This document shows, piece after piece, positions 43,998 to 53,683 of a stretch of DNA of 64,000 nucleotides (positions within the stretch are counted from its first letter, which is position 1; every line of letters starts with the position of its first letter). The notes below the pieces were generated by a model, which saw only the letters and a program-made list of their open reading frames with translations, did no database searches and was not told the DNA's origin. Source of the DNA: Ralstonia pickettii DTP0602 (GTDB lineage: Bacteria; Pseudomonadota; Gammaproteobacteria; Burkholderiales; Burkholderiaceae). The translations under genes and the position numbers were made by a program. The stretch covers positions 1,488,001 to 1,552,000 of the forward strand of contig CP006667.1 of assembly GCA_000471925.1 (NCBI GenBank), given 5' to 3'.

Positions 43998-46900
43998 TTA
44001 CGCGAGTTGCCGCAACGTATGCTTGATCGTCTGCGCGCGCACCGCCACGTCCGGCATCTTGGCCTCGATGCGCAGCTTGTCCTGCCCCGCCAGCTTGATA
44101 TGGCGGTTCTTCTGCACCAGGTCGATGATGCGCATCGCATCCACCGGCGGATTCGGCACGAACTGCACGCTGATGGTGGCCTCGCCCGCATCGATCTTGC
44201 GCACGCCCAGCGGCGCGGCGGCGATGCGCAAGCGGTGCGTTTCCACCAGCGCCTGCGCCTGTGCCGGCAGGCGGCCGAAGCGGTCGATCAGCTCTTCCTG
44301 GATATCGTCCACGCGCTCGGCGGTCTCGCAATTGGCCAGCCGCTTGTACAGCGACAGCCGCTCGTGCACGTCGGCGCAGTAGTCGTTGGGCAGCAGCGCC
44401 GGCGTGCCGAGGTTGATCTCGGTGGTGGCGGCCAGCGGCGCCATCAGGTCGGGCTCCTTGCCAGCCTTCAGCGCCTTGACCGCGGCGTTGAGCATGTCGG
44501 TGTAGAGCTGGAAGCCGATCTCGTGGATCTCGCCGGACTGCTTGTCGCCCAGCACTTCGCCGGCGCCACGGATCTCCAGGTCATGCATGGCCAGGTAGAA
44601 GCCGGAGCCCAGTTCTTCCATCTGCTGGATCGCTTCCAGCCGGCGCTGCGCCTGCTTGGTCAGGCCATCGACGTCATGCACCAGCAGGTAGGCATAGGCC
44701 TGGTGGTGCGAGCGCCCGACCCGCCCGCGCAGCTGGTGCAGCTGCGCCAGACCGAACTTGTCGGAGCGGTGGATCAGGATGGTGTTGGCGGTCGGCACGT
44801 CGATGCCGGTCTCGATGATGGTGGTGCACAGCAGGATGTTGTCGCGGCGCGAGACGAAGTCGCGCATCACGCGCTCCAGCTCGCGCTCGTGCATCTGGCC
44901 GTGCGCGACGGCAATGCGCGCCTCGGGCACCAGCTCGGTCAGCTTGGCGCGCTTGTTCTCGATGGTCTCGACCTCGTTGTGCAGGAAGTAGACCTGGCCA
45001 CCGCGCTTGAGCTCGCGCAGGATGGCCTCGCGGATCACGCCGTCTTCCTCGCGCCGCACGAAGGTCTTGATCGCGAGCCGCTTCTGCGGCGCGGTCGCGA
45101 TCACCGAGAAATCGCGCAGGCCTTCCAGCGCCATGCCCAGCGTGCGCGGGATCGGCGTGGCGGTCAGCGTCAGCACGTCGACCTCGGCGCGCAGCGACTT
45201 GAGCGCTTCCTTCTGGCGCACGCCGAAGCGATGTTCTTCGTCGATGATGACCAGCCCCAGGCGCTGGAACTTGACCTGGTCGGACAATATCTTGTGAGTG
45301 CCGATGACGATGTCGACGGTGCCTTCGTTGATCTGCTTGATGGCCGCGTCGATTTCCTTCTTGGTCTTGAAGCGCGACAGCTCGACGATGCGCACCGGCC
45401 ATTCGGCAAAGCGGTCCGACAGCGTCTGGAAATGCTGCTCGGCCAGCAGCGTGGTCGGCGCCAGCATCGCCACCTGCTTGCCGCCGAGCACCGCGACAAA
45501 GGCGGCGCGCAGCGCCACCTCGGTCTTGCCGAAGCCGACGTCGCCGCACACCAGCCGGTCCATCGGCTTGCCCGAGGTCATGTCGGCGATCACCGCGGCG
45601 ATCGCGGCGGCCTGGTCGGGCGTTTCCTCGAAGCCGAAGCTCTCGGCAAAGGTCTCATAGTCCTTGGGCGAGAGCGGGAAGGCAAAGCCCTCGCGCAAGG
45701 CGCGGCGCGCGTACAGGTTCAGCAGCTCGGCCGCCGTGTCACGGATCTGCTGCGCGGCCTTGCGCTTGGCCTTGTCCCACTGGCCCGAGCCCAGGTGGTG
45801 CAGCGGCGCGGTATCCGGATCGGCGCCGGAATAGCGCGAGATCACGTGCAGTTGATGCACCGGCACGTACAGCTTGCTGCCCTTGTCGTAATCCAGGTGC
45901 AGGAATTCTTCGTCGCCCTGGCCCATGTCCAGCGTGACCAGGCCCTGATAGCGGCCGATGCCGTGCTCGCTGTGCACCACCGGATCGCCTATCTTCAGCT
46001 CGGCCAGGTCGCGCACCATCGAGTCGACGGCGGTAGCTTGTTCCTGCTTGCGGCGACCGGCGCGGCGCGCGGTGCCGGCGTACAGCTCGGCCTCGGTGAC
46101 AAATGCGAGTTGCGCTTGCGGCAGCGCGAAGCCGCTTTGCAGCGGCGCCACCGCAATCGAGAAATGCGCTTCGCCTGCGAGGAACGCGGCAAAGTCGTCC
46201 ACCGGCTGCGGGCGCAGGCCGCTTTCGGCAAAGAGTTGTAGCAGGGTTTCGCGCCGGCCGGCGGAATCCGCGCACATCAGCACGCGCGTCTGCTTGTCGA
46301 GCAGCAGGGCTTCGAGGTTGACCAGCGGGTCGTCGGCGCGCCGGTTGACCGAGACATCGGGCAGCAGGGCGGAGAAGACCGGCTGGTCCGCCGAGGGCTC
46401 TGGCTGCAGCACCAGCCGCGCCATCGGCTTGGCGGCGACGAAGAACTGCTCCTCGGACAGGAACAGGTCCGCCGGCGGCAGCAGCGGGCGCTCGCGGTCG
46501 TGCCGCATGAAGTTGTAGCGCTGCGTGGTGTCGGCCCAGAAGCGGCGGACGGCTTCATCGACATTGCCGGCAAAGGCCAGTTGCGTGTCGGCGGGCAGGT
46601 AGTCGAATACCGTCGCGCTGTGCTCGAAGAACAGCGGCAGGTAGTACTCGATGCCGGCCGACGGGACGCCGTTGCCGATGTCCTTGTAGATCGTCGACTT
46701 GGTCGGGTCGCCCTCGAACACCTCGCGCCAGCGGCCGCGGAAGGCGGTGCGCGCGGCTTCGTCGAGCGGGAACTCGCGGCCCGGCAGCAGGCGCACTTCC
46801 TTGACCGGGTAGAGGCTGCGCTGCGTGTCGGGATCGAAGGCGCGGATGGTCTCGACCTCGTCGCCGAACAGGTCGATCCGGTACGGCAGCGCCGAGCCCA

Positions 46901-47447
46901 TCGGGTACAGGTCGATCAGGCCGCCGCGCACGCTGTATTCGCCGGGACGCATCACCGCGCTGACGTGCTCGTAGCCGGCCAGCGTGAACTGGGCCTTGAG
47001 CGCCGCTTCGTCCAGCCGCTCGCCCTGCTTGAAGAAGAAGGTGTAGGCCGCCAGGAACGCGGGCGGGGCGAGCCGGTACAGCGCGGTGGTGGCCGGCACC
47101 AGCATCACGTCGCATTGCCCGGTCTGGATGTCGTGCAGCGTGGCCAGGCGCTCGGACACCAGGTCCTGGTGCGGCGAGAAGCTGTCGTACGGCAGGGTTT
47201 CCCAGTCGGGTAGCAGGCGCACGCGCAGTTCCGGCGCAAACCAGGGGATTTCCTCGGCCAGGCGCTGGGCGTCGACGGCGTGGGAGCACACCACCGCCAG
47301 CATTGGCACGCGCTCGCGGTGCTGCCGCGCGTAGGCGGCCAGCGCCAGTGCATCGGCCGAGCCGCGCAGGCCGGCGACGCTGTGGCGCAGGCCTGGCTTG
47401 ACCAGCGGCAGGTTGACGAAGGGTAGGGTGGGCGTGGCGTCAGGCAT
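43998..47447 (-). CDS. mfd: transcription-repair coupling factor Mfd
   Basis: A 1149-residue ATPase that removes stalled RNA polymerase and recruits UvrA. The UvrB-homology region is at the N-terminus (LLPDWETLPYDSFSPHQDLVSERL), then the RNA polymerase-interaction domain (DPVVHSEHGIGRYQGLVTLDMG), the motor domain with Walker A CGDVGFGKTEVALR and DEEHRFGVRQKE, and the C-terminal D7 domain. Its length and domains are complete. ATG 47447; a plus-strand open frame of 753 codons across it is a shadow. Confidence 0.97.
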   Translation of the reverse strand: MPDATPTLPFVNLPLVKPGLRHSVAGLRGSADALALAAYARQHRERVPMLAVVCSHAVDAQRLAEEIPWFAPELRVRLLPDWETLPYDSFSPHQDLVSERLATLHDIQTGQCDVMLVPATTALYRLAPPAFLAAYTFFFKQGERLDEAALKAQFTLAGYEHVSAVMRPGEYSVRGGLIDLYPMGSALPYRIDLFGDEVETIRAFDPDTQRSLYPVKEVRLLPGREFPLDEAARTAFRGRWREVFEGDPTKSTIYKDIGNGVPSAGIEYYLPLFFEHSATVFDYLPADTQLAFAGNVDEAVRRFWADTTQRYNFMRHDRERPLLPPADLFLSEEQFFVAAKPMARLVLQPEPSADQPVFSALLPDVSVNRRADDPLVNLEALLLDKQTRVLMCADSAGRRETLLQLFAESGLRPQPVDDFAAFLAGEAHFSIAVAPLQSGFALPQAQLAFVTEAELYAGTARRAGRRKQEQATAVDSMVRDLAELKIGDPVVHSEHGIGRYQGLVTLDMGQGDEEFLHLDYDKGSKLYVPVHQLHVISRYSGADPDTAPLHHLGSGQWDKAKRKAAQQIRDTAAELLNLYARRALREGFAFPLSPKDYETFAESFGFEETPDQAAAIAAVIADMTSGKPMDRLVCGDVGFGKTEVALRAAFVAVLGGKQVAMLAPTTLLAEQHFQTLSDRFAEWPVRIVELSRFKTKKEIDAAIKQINEGTVDIVIGTHKILSDQVKFQRLGLVIIDEEHRFGVRQKEALKSLRAEVDVLTLTATPIPRTLGMALEGLRDFSVIATAPQKRLAIKTFVRREEDGVIREAILRELKRGGQVYFLHNEVETIENKRAKLTELVPEARIAVAHGQMHERELERVMRDFVSRRDNILLCTTIIETGIDVPTANTILIHRSDKFGLAQLHQLRGRVGRSHHQAYAYLLVHDVDGLTKQAQRRLEAIQQMEELGSGFYLAMHDLEIRGAGEVLGDKQSGEIHEIGFQLYTDMLNAAVKALKAGKEPDLMAPLAATTEINLGTPALLPNDYCADVHERLSLYKRLANCETAERVDDIQEELIDRFGRLPAQAQALVETHRLRIAAAPLGVRKIDAGEATISVQFVPNPPVDAMRIIDLVQKNRHIKLAGQDKLRIEAKMPDVAVRAQTIKHTLRQLA

Positions 47448-47677
47448 GTCGGCAGCGTGCGTTCAAAACGACGACACCCCGCCGGCATTGCGGGCGGGGG
47501 TCGTGACAGGGTACGGCAAGGGTACAGCAGGCGCGGGGGCGCCACCCGTTGCACCTGCCGCGCAAGCTGGCGCGGCATGGCGACGGGCAAGGGCCGTATT
47601 ATAGAATGCGCACCGGTTGCCCCGCTGGCCGCATTGGCCAGCAGGCGCCCGCGCCTCTTTCACTCCATGCCGATGCC

Positions 47678-48451
47678 GTGTCCGCTCGCCGCTTTGCCCT
47701 GATTCCCTGTGCCGGTACCGGCAGCCGCGCCGGCGGCGCCGTCCCCAAGCAATACCAGACCGTGGCCGGCCGGCCGATGATCTGGTACGCCCTGGCGGCA
47801 TTCTCGGCGTGCGACGCCATCAGTGCCACCGCGCTGGTGCTGGCGCCCGACGACATGCCGCTGGAATCGCGCTTCGGTGCTGCCGTCTTTGCCGGGCTGC
47901 GCTTCGATACCGCCTTTGTCGGTGGTGATACGCGCCATGCCTCGGTGCTGGCGGGCCTGCATCACCTGGCCCAGCTCGGCGCGACCGACTCCGACTGGGT
48001 GCTGGTACACGACGCGGCGCGCCCGGGCCTGACCCCGGCGATGATCCACGCGCTGGTGCGCGCGGTGGAAAGCGACGGCGACGACGACCCGGATGCGGCC
48101 ATCGGCGGCATCCTGGCGGTGCCGGTGCCCGATACGCTGAAACGCGCGCAGGGCGACGCCCGCATCGGCTCCACCGTGTCGCGTGAAGGGCTGTGGCAGG
48201 CGCAGACTCCGCAGATGTTCCGCCTGGGCGTGCTGCGCCAGGCGCTGCAGGACGCGCTGGCGGCCGGTGCGGTGGTGACCGACGAAGCCAGCGCGATCGA
48301 GCGCCTGGGGCTGCATCCGCGGCTGGTCAACGGCTCGCTGCGCAATTTCAAGGTGACTTACCCGGAGGACTTCGCACTGGCCGAAGTGCTGCTGGGCGAT
48401 GATGGCAAGGGCGCCGCGCCCTTGCCGCATACAATGCGTAAGGGAGCGTAA
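47678..48451 (+). CDS. ispD: 2-C-methyl-D-erythritol 4-phosphate cytidylyltransferase IspD
   Basis: A 257-residue MEP-pathway enzyme. The CTP site [21 protein letters not shown] and the later [11 protein letters not shown] and [10 protein letters not shown] blocks are typical. The GTG at 47678 is chosen because the fold starts within five residues; earlier open codons belong to a GC frame. A TATTATAG hexamer pair near 47596-47604 may be its promoter. It starts divergently from mfd and is followed five bases later by ispF. Confidence 0.94.
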   Translation: MSARRFALIPCAGTGSRAGGAVPKQYQTVAGRPMIWYALAAFSACDAISATALVLAPDDMPLESRFGAAVFAGLRFDTAFVGGDTRHASVLAGLHHLAQLGATDSDWVLVHDAARPGLTPAMIHALVRAVESDGDDDPDAAIGGILAVPVPDTLKRAQGDARIGSTVSREGLWQAQTPQMFRLGVLRQALQDALAAGAVVTDEASAIERLGLHPRLVNGSLRNFKVTYPEDFALAEVLLGDDGKGAAPLPHTMRKGA

Positions 48452-48455
48452 TCGC

Positions 48456-48965
48456 ATGATGCCTTTCGATATCCGGGTGGGACAGGGTTATGACGTCCAC
48501 GCGCTGGTGCCCGGCCGCAAGCTGATCCTCGGCGGCGTGGAAATCCCGCACGACCGCGGCCTGCTGGGCCATTCCGATGCCGATGCACTGCTGCACGCGG
48601 TCACCGACGCGCTCTTCGGCGCGGCCGCGCTGGGCGATATCGGCCGCCATTTTCCCGACACCGACGCGCAGTTCGCCGGTGCCGACAGCCGCGTGTTGCT
48701 GCGCGAGGCGGCGCGCCGCGTGCGCGCGGCGGGCTATGAAATCGGCAACGTGGATGCCACCGTGATCGCACAGGCGCCCAAGCTGGCGCCGCATATCGGC
48801 GCGATGGTGGCCAACCTGGCTGAAGACCTCGGTCTGGCGCCGGGGCGCTGCAACGTCAAGGCCAAGACCAACGAGAAGCTTGGCTTCGAAGGGCGCCAGG
48901 AAGGCATCGTGGCGCAGGCCGCGGTGCTGGTCTGGCGCGCTTCCGTGACCGGGGTGCAGGACTGA
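48456..48965 (+). CDS. ispF: 2-C-methyl-D-erythritol 2,4-cyclodiphosphate synthase IspF
   Basis: A 169-residue trimeric enzyme. Metal residues are in GYDVHAL and [16 protein letters not shown], substrate loop [12 protein letters not shown] and [13 protein letters not shown]. It forms the cyclic diphosphate of the MEP pathway after IspD and IspE. The ATG at 48456 follows ispD by 4 bases, so they form one operon. The ATG at 48459 is an alternative. Confidence 0.97.
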   Translation: MMPFDIRVGQGYDVHALVPGRKLILGGVEIPHDRGLLGHSDADALLHAVTDALFGAAALGDIGRHFPDTDAQFAGADSRVLLREAARRVRAAGYEIGNVDATVIAQAPKLAPHIGAMVANLAEDLGLAPGRCNVKAKTNEKLGFEGRQEGIVAQAAVLVWRASVTGVQD

Positions 48966-48972
48966 ACTGCAG

Positions 48973-49548
48973 CTACGGACGCCCTGCGTCTGGCGCCGGG
49001 GCGTCTTCCGGCGTGATGGCGTAGGTGTAGTCGATCAGGCGCGCCATGGCGCCGGTGCGCGCGCCGGCCTCGGTGCGCTTGGTGAACCCCATCTGCTGGC
49101 ACAGCCGGTTGGCCGAGGCCATTTCCGGCATGGTGCGCACCAGCAGCGTGGGCGAGCCGATATCGCGCGCGCGCTGAATGCAGATCTGCATCAGCGTGCG
49201 CCCCAGCCCCATGCCGCGCGCCTGCGGGCTGACCGACAGCAGCCGCGCTTCCGGCTGGGTCAGCGTGATGGTGCTGCCGTCCAGCGCCGGCAGCGTGGCG
49301 CCCGGGTGGCAGAACAGCACCGCGCCCATGATGCCGTGCTCGGTCTCGGCCACCCACCATTCCATGTCCGGGTTGCTGGTCGCCAGCACCGCCTGCATGC
49401 CACGCTGGAACGAGGCGCGGCAGTCTTCCATGATGTCCAGCTCATACTGCCCATAGGCTTGCTGCGTGACTGCGGCGATATCGCCCCAGTCGTGCACCGC
49501 CGCCAGGCGGTAATGGAAGCGGGGAGAAGTCGGTGAAGGCAAGGTCAT
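48973..49548 (-). CDS. GNAT-family N-acetyltransferase
   Basis: A 191-residue GNAT fold. The acetyl-CoA site is SPQARGMGLGRTLMQICI (R/Q-x-x-G-x-G), followed by MASANRLCQQMGFTKR, the helix-turn before the late beta strand. No substrate can be told. It is convergent with ispF (7 bases) and starts 193 bases from the ahpD stop. Confidence 0.88.
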   Translation of the reverse strand: MTLPSPTSPRFHYRLAAVHDWGDIAAVTQQAYGQYELDIMEDCRASFQRGMQAVLATSNPDMEWWVAETEHGIMGAVLFCHPGATLPALDGSTITLTQPEARLLSVSPQARGMGLGRTLMQICIQRARDIGSPTLLVRTMPEMASANRLCQQMGFTKRTEAGARTGAMARLIDYTYAITPEDAPAPDAGRP

Positions 49549-49638
49549 GGCAGGTGTGCAGTGCGTGTCCTGCCTTGGATTGTAGGCCGATCGCCGCGCA
49601 AGTGCAGCGCTGGCGCCGCCACGGTTGCGGGATGGGAA

Positions 49639-49672
49639 CAGCCGGCAATTCCCACTGGGAAGCTGCCGGCTG
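49639..49672 (-). other. strong hairpin between ahpD and the GNAT gene
   Basis: CAGCCGGCA (49639-49647) pairs with TGCCGGCTG (49664-49672), with a second inner stem TTCCC/GGGAA (49649-49653 with 49657-49661). On the ahpD strand no T-run follows, so it is not a classical terminator; it may stabilise the ahpD mRNA end. Confidence 0.5.
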
Positions 49673-49741
49673 CTGTGCTACGGGGCCGCGCAAGAGTATC
49701 GCAACGGCCCCGGGAAGGCGCGGGGGCGCTCTATAGACGGC

Positions 49742-50263
49742 TTACTGGGCTGCGATCACGTTGGCAGCCGCCACGATCACCGCGGCGATGCGGCCGACGT
49801 CGCGCAGCTGCTGCGCGGACATGCCCTGTTCGTTCTTCAGCAGCTGGTAGTGCGATTTCACGCAGAAATGGCACTTGCCCACGATCGACGCGGCCAGCGC
49901 GTACATCTCGAACCGGCGCTTGTCCACGCCGCCATGCGTGGCATATGCGTTCATGCGCAGGCCGGCGGGCTGGGTGGCCAGGTCCGGATCGTCGGCCATT
50001 TCGACGTACGGGTACCAGGTGTTGTTCATGCCCATCAGCGCGGCCGCGGTCAGCGCACCGTTGGTTTCCTCGGGCGAGAGCACGCCGGCATTGCGGATGG
50101 CATCCACCAGCACCTTGCTCTGCGCCGCGAATGCCGCCGCCAGCGCCACGCCCACCGCATCGTTGCCTTCCAGCGAAGAGCGCGCGATGGTGCCGTCCAC
50201 GTTCAGGCGGATGTCCTTGGCGTAATCGGGGATACAATTCTTAATCGTGCTGAGGAATTCCAT
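49742..50263 (-). CDS. ahpD: AhpD-type alkyl hydroperoxidase
   Basis: A 173-residue helical protein of the AhpD family. The catalytic pair is C131 and C134 (KCHFC), with H138 and E119 at the places of the M. tuberculosis enzyme residues (C130, C133, H137, E118). AhpD there reduces AhpC with lipoamide as electron source. It lies downstream of ahpC, separated by a terminator-like hairpin. Confidence 0.93.
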   Translation of the reverse strand: MEFLSTIKNCIPDYAKDIRLNVDGTIARSSLEGNDAVGVALAAAFAAQSKVLVDAIRNAGVLSPEETNGALTAAALMGMNNTWYPYVEMADDPDLATQPAGLRMNAYATHGGVDKRRFEMYALAASIVGKCHFCVKSHYQLLKNEQGMSAQQLRDVGRIAAVIVAAANVIAAQ

Positions 50264-50290
50264 TTATTTCTCCTATCGATCGGGGCTCAA

Positions 50291-50312
50291 AAAACCCGCG
50301 CAAGCGGGTTTT
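50291..50312 (-). terminator. terminator hairpin between ahpC and ahpD
   Basis: AAAACCCGC and GCGGGTTTT pair around a four-base loop; on the minus strand it is followed by TTTTTT. It stands about 60 bases after the ahpC stop and just before ahpD, so it should cut or attenuate ahpD transcription from the ahpC promoter. Confidence 0.82.
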
Positions 50313-50369
50313 GGAGCGGAGGGCAGGGCCCTCCGCGGATCGCCACGGCGTCTGGCGACGGACAGCAGA

Positions 50370-50918
50370 TTACAGCGTGGCGCCACCAACGGCACGGTTG
50401 CACGGGCACAGCTCGTCCGTTTGCAGGCCGTCCAGGATACGCAGGACTTCATCCGGGTTGCGGCCGACGTTCAGGTTGTTCACCGAAACGTGCTGGATCA
50501 CGTTGTCCGGGTCGACGACGAAGGTCGCGCGCAGGGCAACGCCGGCAGCGTGGTCACGCACGCCCAGCTGGTCGATCAGCGAACCGGTCACGTCGGCGAA
50601 TTGCCACTGGTTCAGCTTGTTCAGGTCCTTGTGTTCGCGGCGCCATGCCAGCTTGACGAATTCGTTGTCGGTCGAGCCACCCAGCACGATCGCGTCACGG
50701 TCGGCGAAGTCGCCGTTCAGCTTGGCGAAGGCAACGATTTCGGTCGGGCAGACGAAGGTGAAGTCCTTCGGGTAGAAGTAGATGATCTTCCACTTGCCTT
50801 CGAACGACTTTTCGGTGATGTCTTCGAAAGCCGACTGGCCGTTCTCTTCGTGATTGTTGAAACCCGGCTTGACGCCGACGACGTGGAAGGCTTCGAGCTT
50901 GTCACCAACGGTCTTCAT
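50370..50918 (-). CDS. ahpC: alkyl hydroperoxide reductase AhpC (peroxiredoxin)
   Basis: A 182-residue typical 2-Cys peroxiredoxin. The peroxidatic Cys is C57 (DFTFVCPTE); near the end C171 and C173 (ELCPCNRA) are placed like the three-cysteine AhpC of mycobacteria, which uses AhpD instead of AhpF. The ribosome site CAGGAGAAGTCT lies before ATG 50918, and the upstream in-frame part is not needed. No oxyR gene is next to it here. Confidence 0.96.
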   Translation of the reverse strand: MKTVGDKLEAFHVVGVKPGFNNHEENGQSAFEDITEKSFEGKWKIIYFYPKDFTFVCPTEIVAFAKLNGDFADRDAIVLGGSTDNEFVKLAWRREHKDLNKLNQWQFADVTGSLIDQLGVRDHAAGVALRATFVVDPDNVIQHVSVNNLNVGRNPDEVLRILDGLQTDELCPCNRAVGGATL

Positions 50919-51274
50919 AGACTTCTCCTGATACGGTTGCGATGAGAGCGGTGCTGCGGTAGTGCCGGCGTGGGCACCGGCACTACATTTGCTGCAGTGC
51001 ACCGCGACAAAACGTGATTATGCGTCATCATCCGGCACCGGGCTAATTGATATTCTCAAACAGCCCGATAGGCAAAGCATGTGACGCATAGAGCGAAGCC
51101 CGGCATGAGCAGCCGCGCGGCATCGGACGACTGGCGTCCGTGCGGAAGGGCAAGTATGCCATGTGCGATGGGCCCGCAAATGGCAACTTGGTGACGATTG
51201 CCGAGACTTCAACCCGACGCATTCACGCCGATGCTGGCAATGCGCCGCCGTATCCACCGCGGCGGCGCCGCAGG
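50919..51274. other. ahpC upstream region
   Basis: A 356-base gap with no gene between the divergently arranged ahpC and the 3' end of the envZ-like gene. On the minus strand a CATAAT hexamer (51021-51016) about 98 bases before the ahpC start may be a -10; the -35 (TTAGCC at 18 bases) is poor, which would fit an activated promoter. A clear OxyR site was not found. Confidence 0.4.
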
Positions 51275-52624
51275 TCAGGCGCGCCGGAAGCAGGCGCTGA
51301 CCACCAGGCCTGTCGCCGGCGCGGGCCGGTTGGCCAGCACCAGCCGCCCGCCGTTGCGCTGCATGATGCGGTTGACGATGGACATGCCCAGCCCCGCGCC
51401 CTTGGCCTCGCTGCGCGAACTGTCGAGGCGATAGAACGGCCGCGTCAGCAGCGACAGCTGGCCGTCGGGCACGCCATTGCCTTGGTCGGCCACGGTCAGC
51501 ACGGCTTCCTTGTCGTCGACGCGGGTGGAGATCTCGACCACGGCCATGCCGCTTTGCTCGTCCTTGGCGTAGCGGCGCGCGTTCTCGACCAGGTTGTCGA
51601 GGATGCGCTGCACCTCCATGCGGTTTGCCACGGCCATTACCGGCTCGTTGGCGCGCACGTGCACGCGCACGTCGTCGTGCGCGGCATAGACGCCGACGGC
51701 ATCGTGCACCAGCGCCGACAGGTCGACCGGCTCGACGGTTTCCAGCGGCGGCCGCGCGTAGTTGAGGAACTGGCCGATGATCGCGTCCATCTGCTCGATG
51801 TCGGCAATCATGGCGTCGCGCGTGGGGGTGTCCATCGGCGACATCTCGGTTTCCAGGCGCAGGCGCGTCAGCGGCGTGCGCAGGTCGTGCGAGATGCCGG
51901 CTAGCATCACCACGCGGTCGTCGTCGAGCTGGCGCAGGTCGCGCACCATCTGGTTGAAGCTGTGGTTGGCGAGCGCCACTTCGCTGGCGCCGCGCTCGGG
52001 CAGCGGCGGCGGGTCGCCACCGGCGCCGATGGCGCGCGCGGCGTTGGCCAGGCGCTTGAGCGGGTAGTTGACGCGCGCGGTGATAAAGGCCGCACCGATG
52101 ATCGACAGCAGCAGCGCGGCAATACTCCACCACAGCCACTGGATGCCGGGCACGCGCTCGAAGCGCTCGGGGCTGATCGCCACCCAGTAGTCGTCGCCCT
52201 CGATCTCGAAGCTGACCCACACGCCGGGGATGTCGTTGACGGTGGTGGCGAGCACGGTGTCCTCGCCCAGCCGGCTGCGGATCTCCTGCTGTACCAGCGT
52301 GGTCAGGAAGGGGTTGGCGGTGGGCGCGGCGAAGTCGTCGTCCTTCTCGCGCGGATAGACCTTGATGCCTTCGTTCTGCACCAGGTCGAGCAGCAGGAAG
52401 CGGCGCCGCGCGGGGTCGGAATAGAGCAGGGCGGCCCGCGTCAGCTTGACCACGCTGACCACCTGCATGGCGATCTGCTGCGCGCGCGGGGCGCGTTCGA
52501 ACAGCCGGTAGCTCTGGAACCAGATGCCCAGTGAAATCGCCAGCAACAGGGCGATAAGCATGAAGGTTCGCCAGAACAGCGAACCAAAGAACCGCGTTGC
52601 GGTTCTACCGATAACGGTCGCCAC
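51275..52624 (-). CDS. EnvZ-like osmosensor histidine kinase
   Basis: A 449-residue membrane kinase. Helices at ~18-38 and ~163-183 enclose a ~125-residue periplasmic domain. A HAMP segment follows, then the phospho-acceptor H246 in GISHDLRTPLTRLRLE, N-box LVENARRYA and G-box GAGLGMSIVNRIM. The EnvZ-type sequence of the H box and the pairing with the OmpR-like gene upstream identify it. It starts 24 bases after that gene. Confidence 0.92.
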   Translation of the reverse strand: MATVIGRTATRFFGSLFWRTFMLIALLLAISLGIWFQSYRLFERAPRAQQIAMQVVSVVKLTRAALLYSDPARRRFLLLDLVQNEGIKVYPREKDDDFAAPTANPFLTTLVQQEIRSRLGEDTVLATTVNDIPGVWVSFEIEGDDYWVAISPERFERVPGIQWLWWSIAALLLSIIGAAFITARVNYPLKRLANAARAIGAGGDPPPLPERGASEVALANHSFNQMVRDLRQLDDDRVVMLAGISHDLRTPLTRLRLETEMSPMDTPTRDAMIADIEQMDAIIGQFLNYARPPLETVEPVDLSALVHDAVGVYAAHDDVRVHVRANEPVMAVANRMEVQRILDNLVENARRYAKDEQSGMAVVEISTRVDDKEAVLTVADQGNGVPDGQLSLLTRPFYRLDSSRSEAKGAGLGMSIVNRIMQRNGGRLVLANRPAPATGLVVSACFRRA

Positions 52625-52648
52625 GATAGGAACAGCGGCCGTAATCGG

Positions 52649-53371
52649 TTATTTCACGCCATCGGGGATGAAGACGTAGCCAAGGCCCCAGACCGTCTGG
52701 ATAAAACGCGGGTTGCTCGGGTCCGGCTCGATCAGCTTGCGCAGGCGCGAGATCTGCACGTCCAGGCTGCGGTCGAACACTTCATATTCACGGCCGCGCG
52801 CCATTTCCATCAGCTTTTCGCGCGACAGCGGCTGGCGCGGATGGCGGGCGAACACCTTGAGCACCGAGAATTCGCCCGTGGTCAGCGTGATTTCCTCGTC
52901 GTTCTTGGTCAGCGTGCGCGTGGCCAGGTTCAGCACGAAGTCGCCGAAGGCGAAGGTCTCAGGCGTTTCCGACGGGGCGCCGGGCACTTCGGCCGGGCCC
53001 TTGCGGCGCAGTACGGCGTGGATGCGCGCAATCAGCTCGCGCGGGTTGAAGGGCTTGGGCAGGTAGTCGTCGGCGCCCATCTCCAGGCCGACGATACGGT
53101 CCACGTCCTCGCCCTTGGCGGTGAGCATGATGATCGGGGTCTGGTCATTGGCCCCGCGCAGCCGGCGGCAGATCGACAGGCCGTCTTCGCCCGGCATCAT
53201 CAGGTCCAGCACCAGCAGGTCGAAACGCTCGCGCAGCCAGAGCTTGTTCATCGCGGTGGCGTTTTCCGCCACCAGCACGGTAAAACCCTGTTCGCCCAGA
53301 TAGCGGCGCAGCAAATCGCGCAGACGCGGGTCATCGTCGACGACAAGAATCTTGTGGCTGGTATTTTCCAT
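52649..53371 (-). CDS. ompR: OmpR-like response regulator
   Basis: A 240-residue OmpR-family regulator. Receiver: D12-D14 acidic pocket, phospho-acceptor D56 (LLVLDLMMPGEDGLS), T84 and K106 (LPKPFNPREL). DNA-binding domain: winged helix with GREYEVFDRSLDVQISRLRKLIE and the C-terminal VWGLGYVFIPDG, which is the OmpR signature. It is the first gene of the operon with the EnvZ-like kinase. It probably controls porins or envelope stress genes. Confidence 0.95.
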   Translation of the reverse strand: MENTSHKILVVDDDPRLRDLLRRYLGEQGFTVLVAENATAMNKLWLRERFDLLVLDLMMPGEDGLSICRRLRGANDQTPIIMLTAKGEDVDRIVGLEMGADDYLPKPFNPRELIARIHAVLRRKGPAEVPGAPSETPETFAFGDFVLNLATRTLTKNDEEITLTTGEFSVLKVFARHPRQPLSREKLMEMARGREYEVFDRSLDVQISRLRKLIEPDPSNPRFIQTVWGLGYVFIPDGVK

Positions 53372-53683
53372 GGCGGTATCTTAGCGACTATCGCTTTCGC
53401 TCAAAATGGCTTAACAAAACGTTACATACTTTACCCCGCAGTATGCCAGTGTGCATCAATCGTGCGATTACACTGCGCAATCCGTCTTTTTGCGCACCAT
53501 GCGCGCTGGATTTCCGCGCATTTGCACCGCATGATCCACTGCAATGACAAGGCTGCCACGCCTGCGCTGGCGCGATGCTTGCAGAGGGTCTAGCGCCAGA
53601 CGGGTAAGGATCGGGGTACTGAATCCCCGGCTTCAGGCAGTCCATGACGACTGCGTTTCCCGAAGCCAAGACCGCCATTATCG
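53372..53683. other. intergenic gap before the exported basic protein
   Basis: A 312-base region between divergent genes (ompR and the exported protein). AT-richer around 53400-53430, so it probably holds the ompR promoter, but no hexamer pair is convincing. No other structure is recognised. Confidence 0.4.

Noticed and set aside
43980..46241. 753-codon plus-strand open frame across mfd
   Set aside because: It is the complement of mfd with no recognisable domain; mfd is complete on the other strand.
51044..51075. Possible OxyR site upstream of ahpC
   Set aside because: Only one of the four ATAG/CTAT blocks (ATAG at 51068) fits the 11-base spacing; the rest are poor matches.
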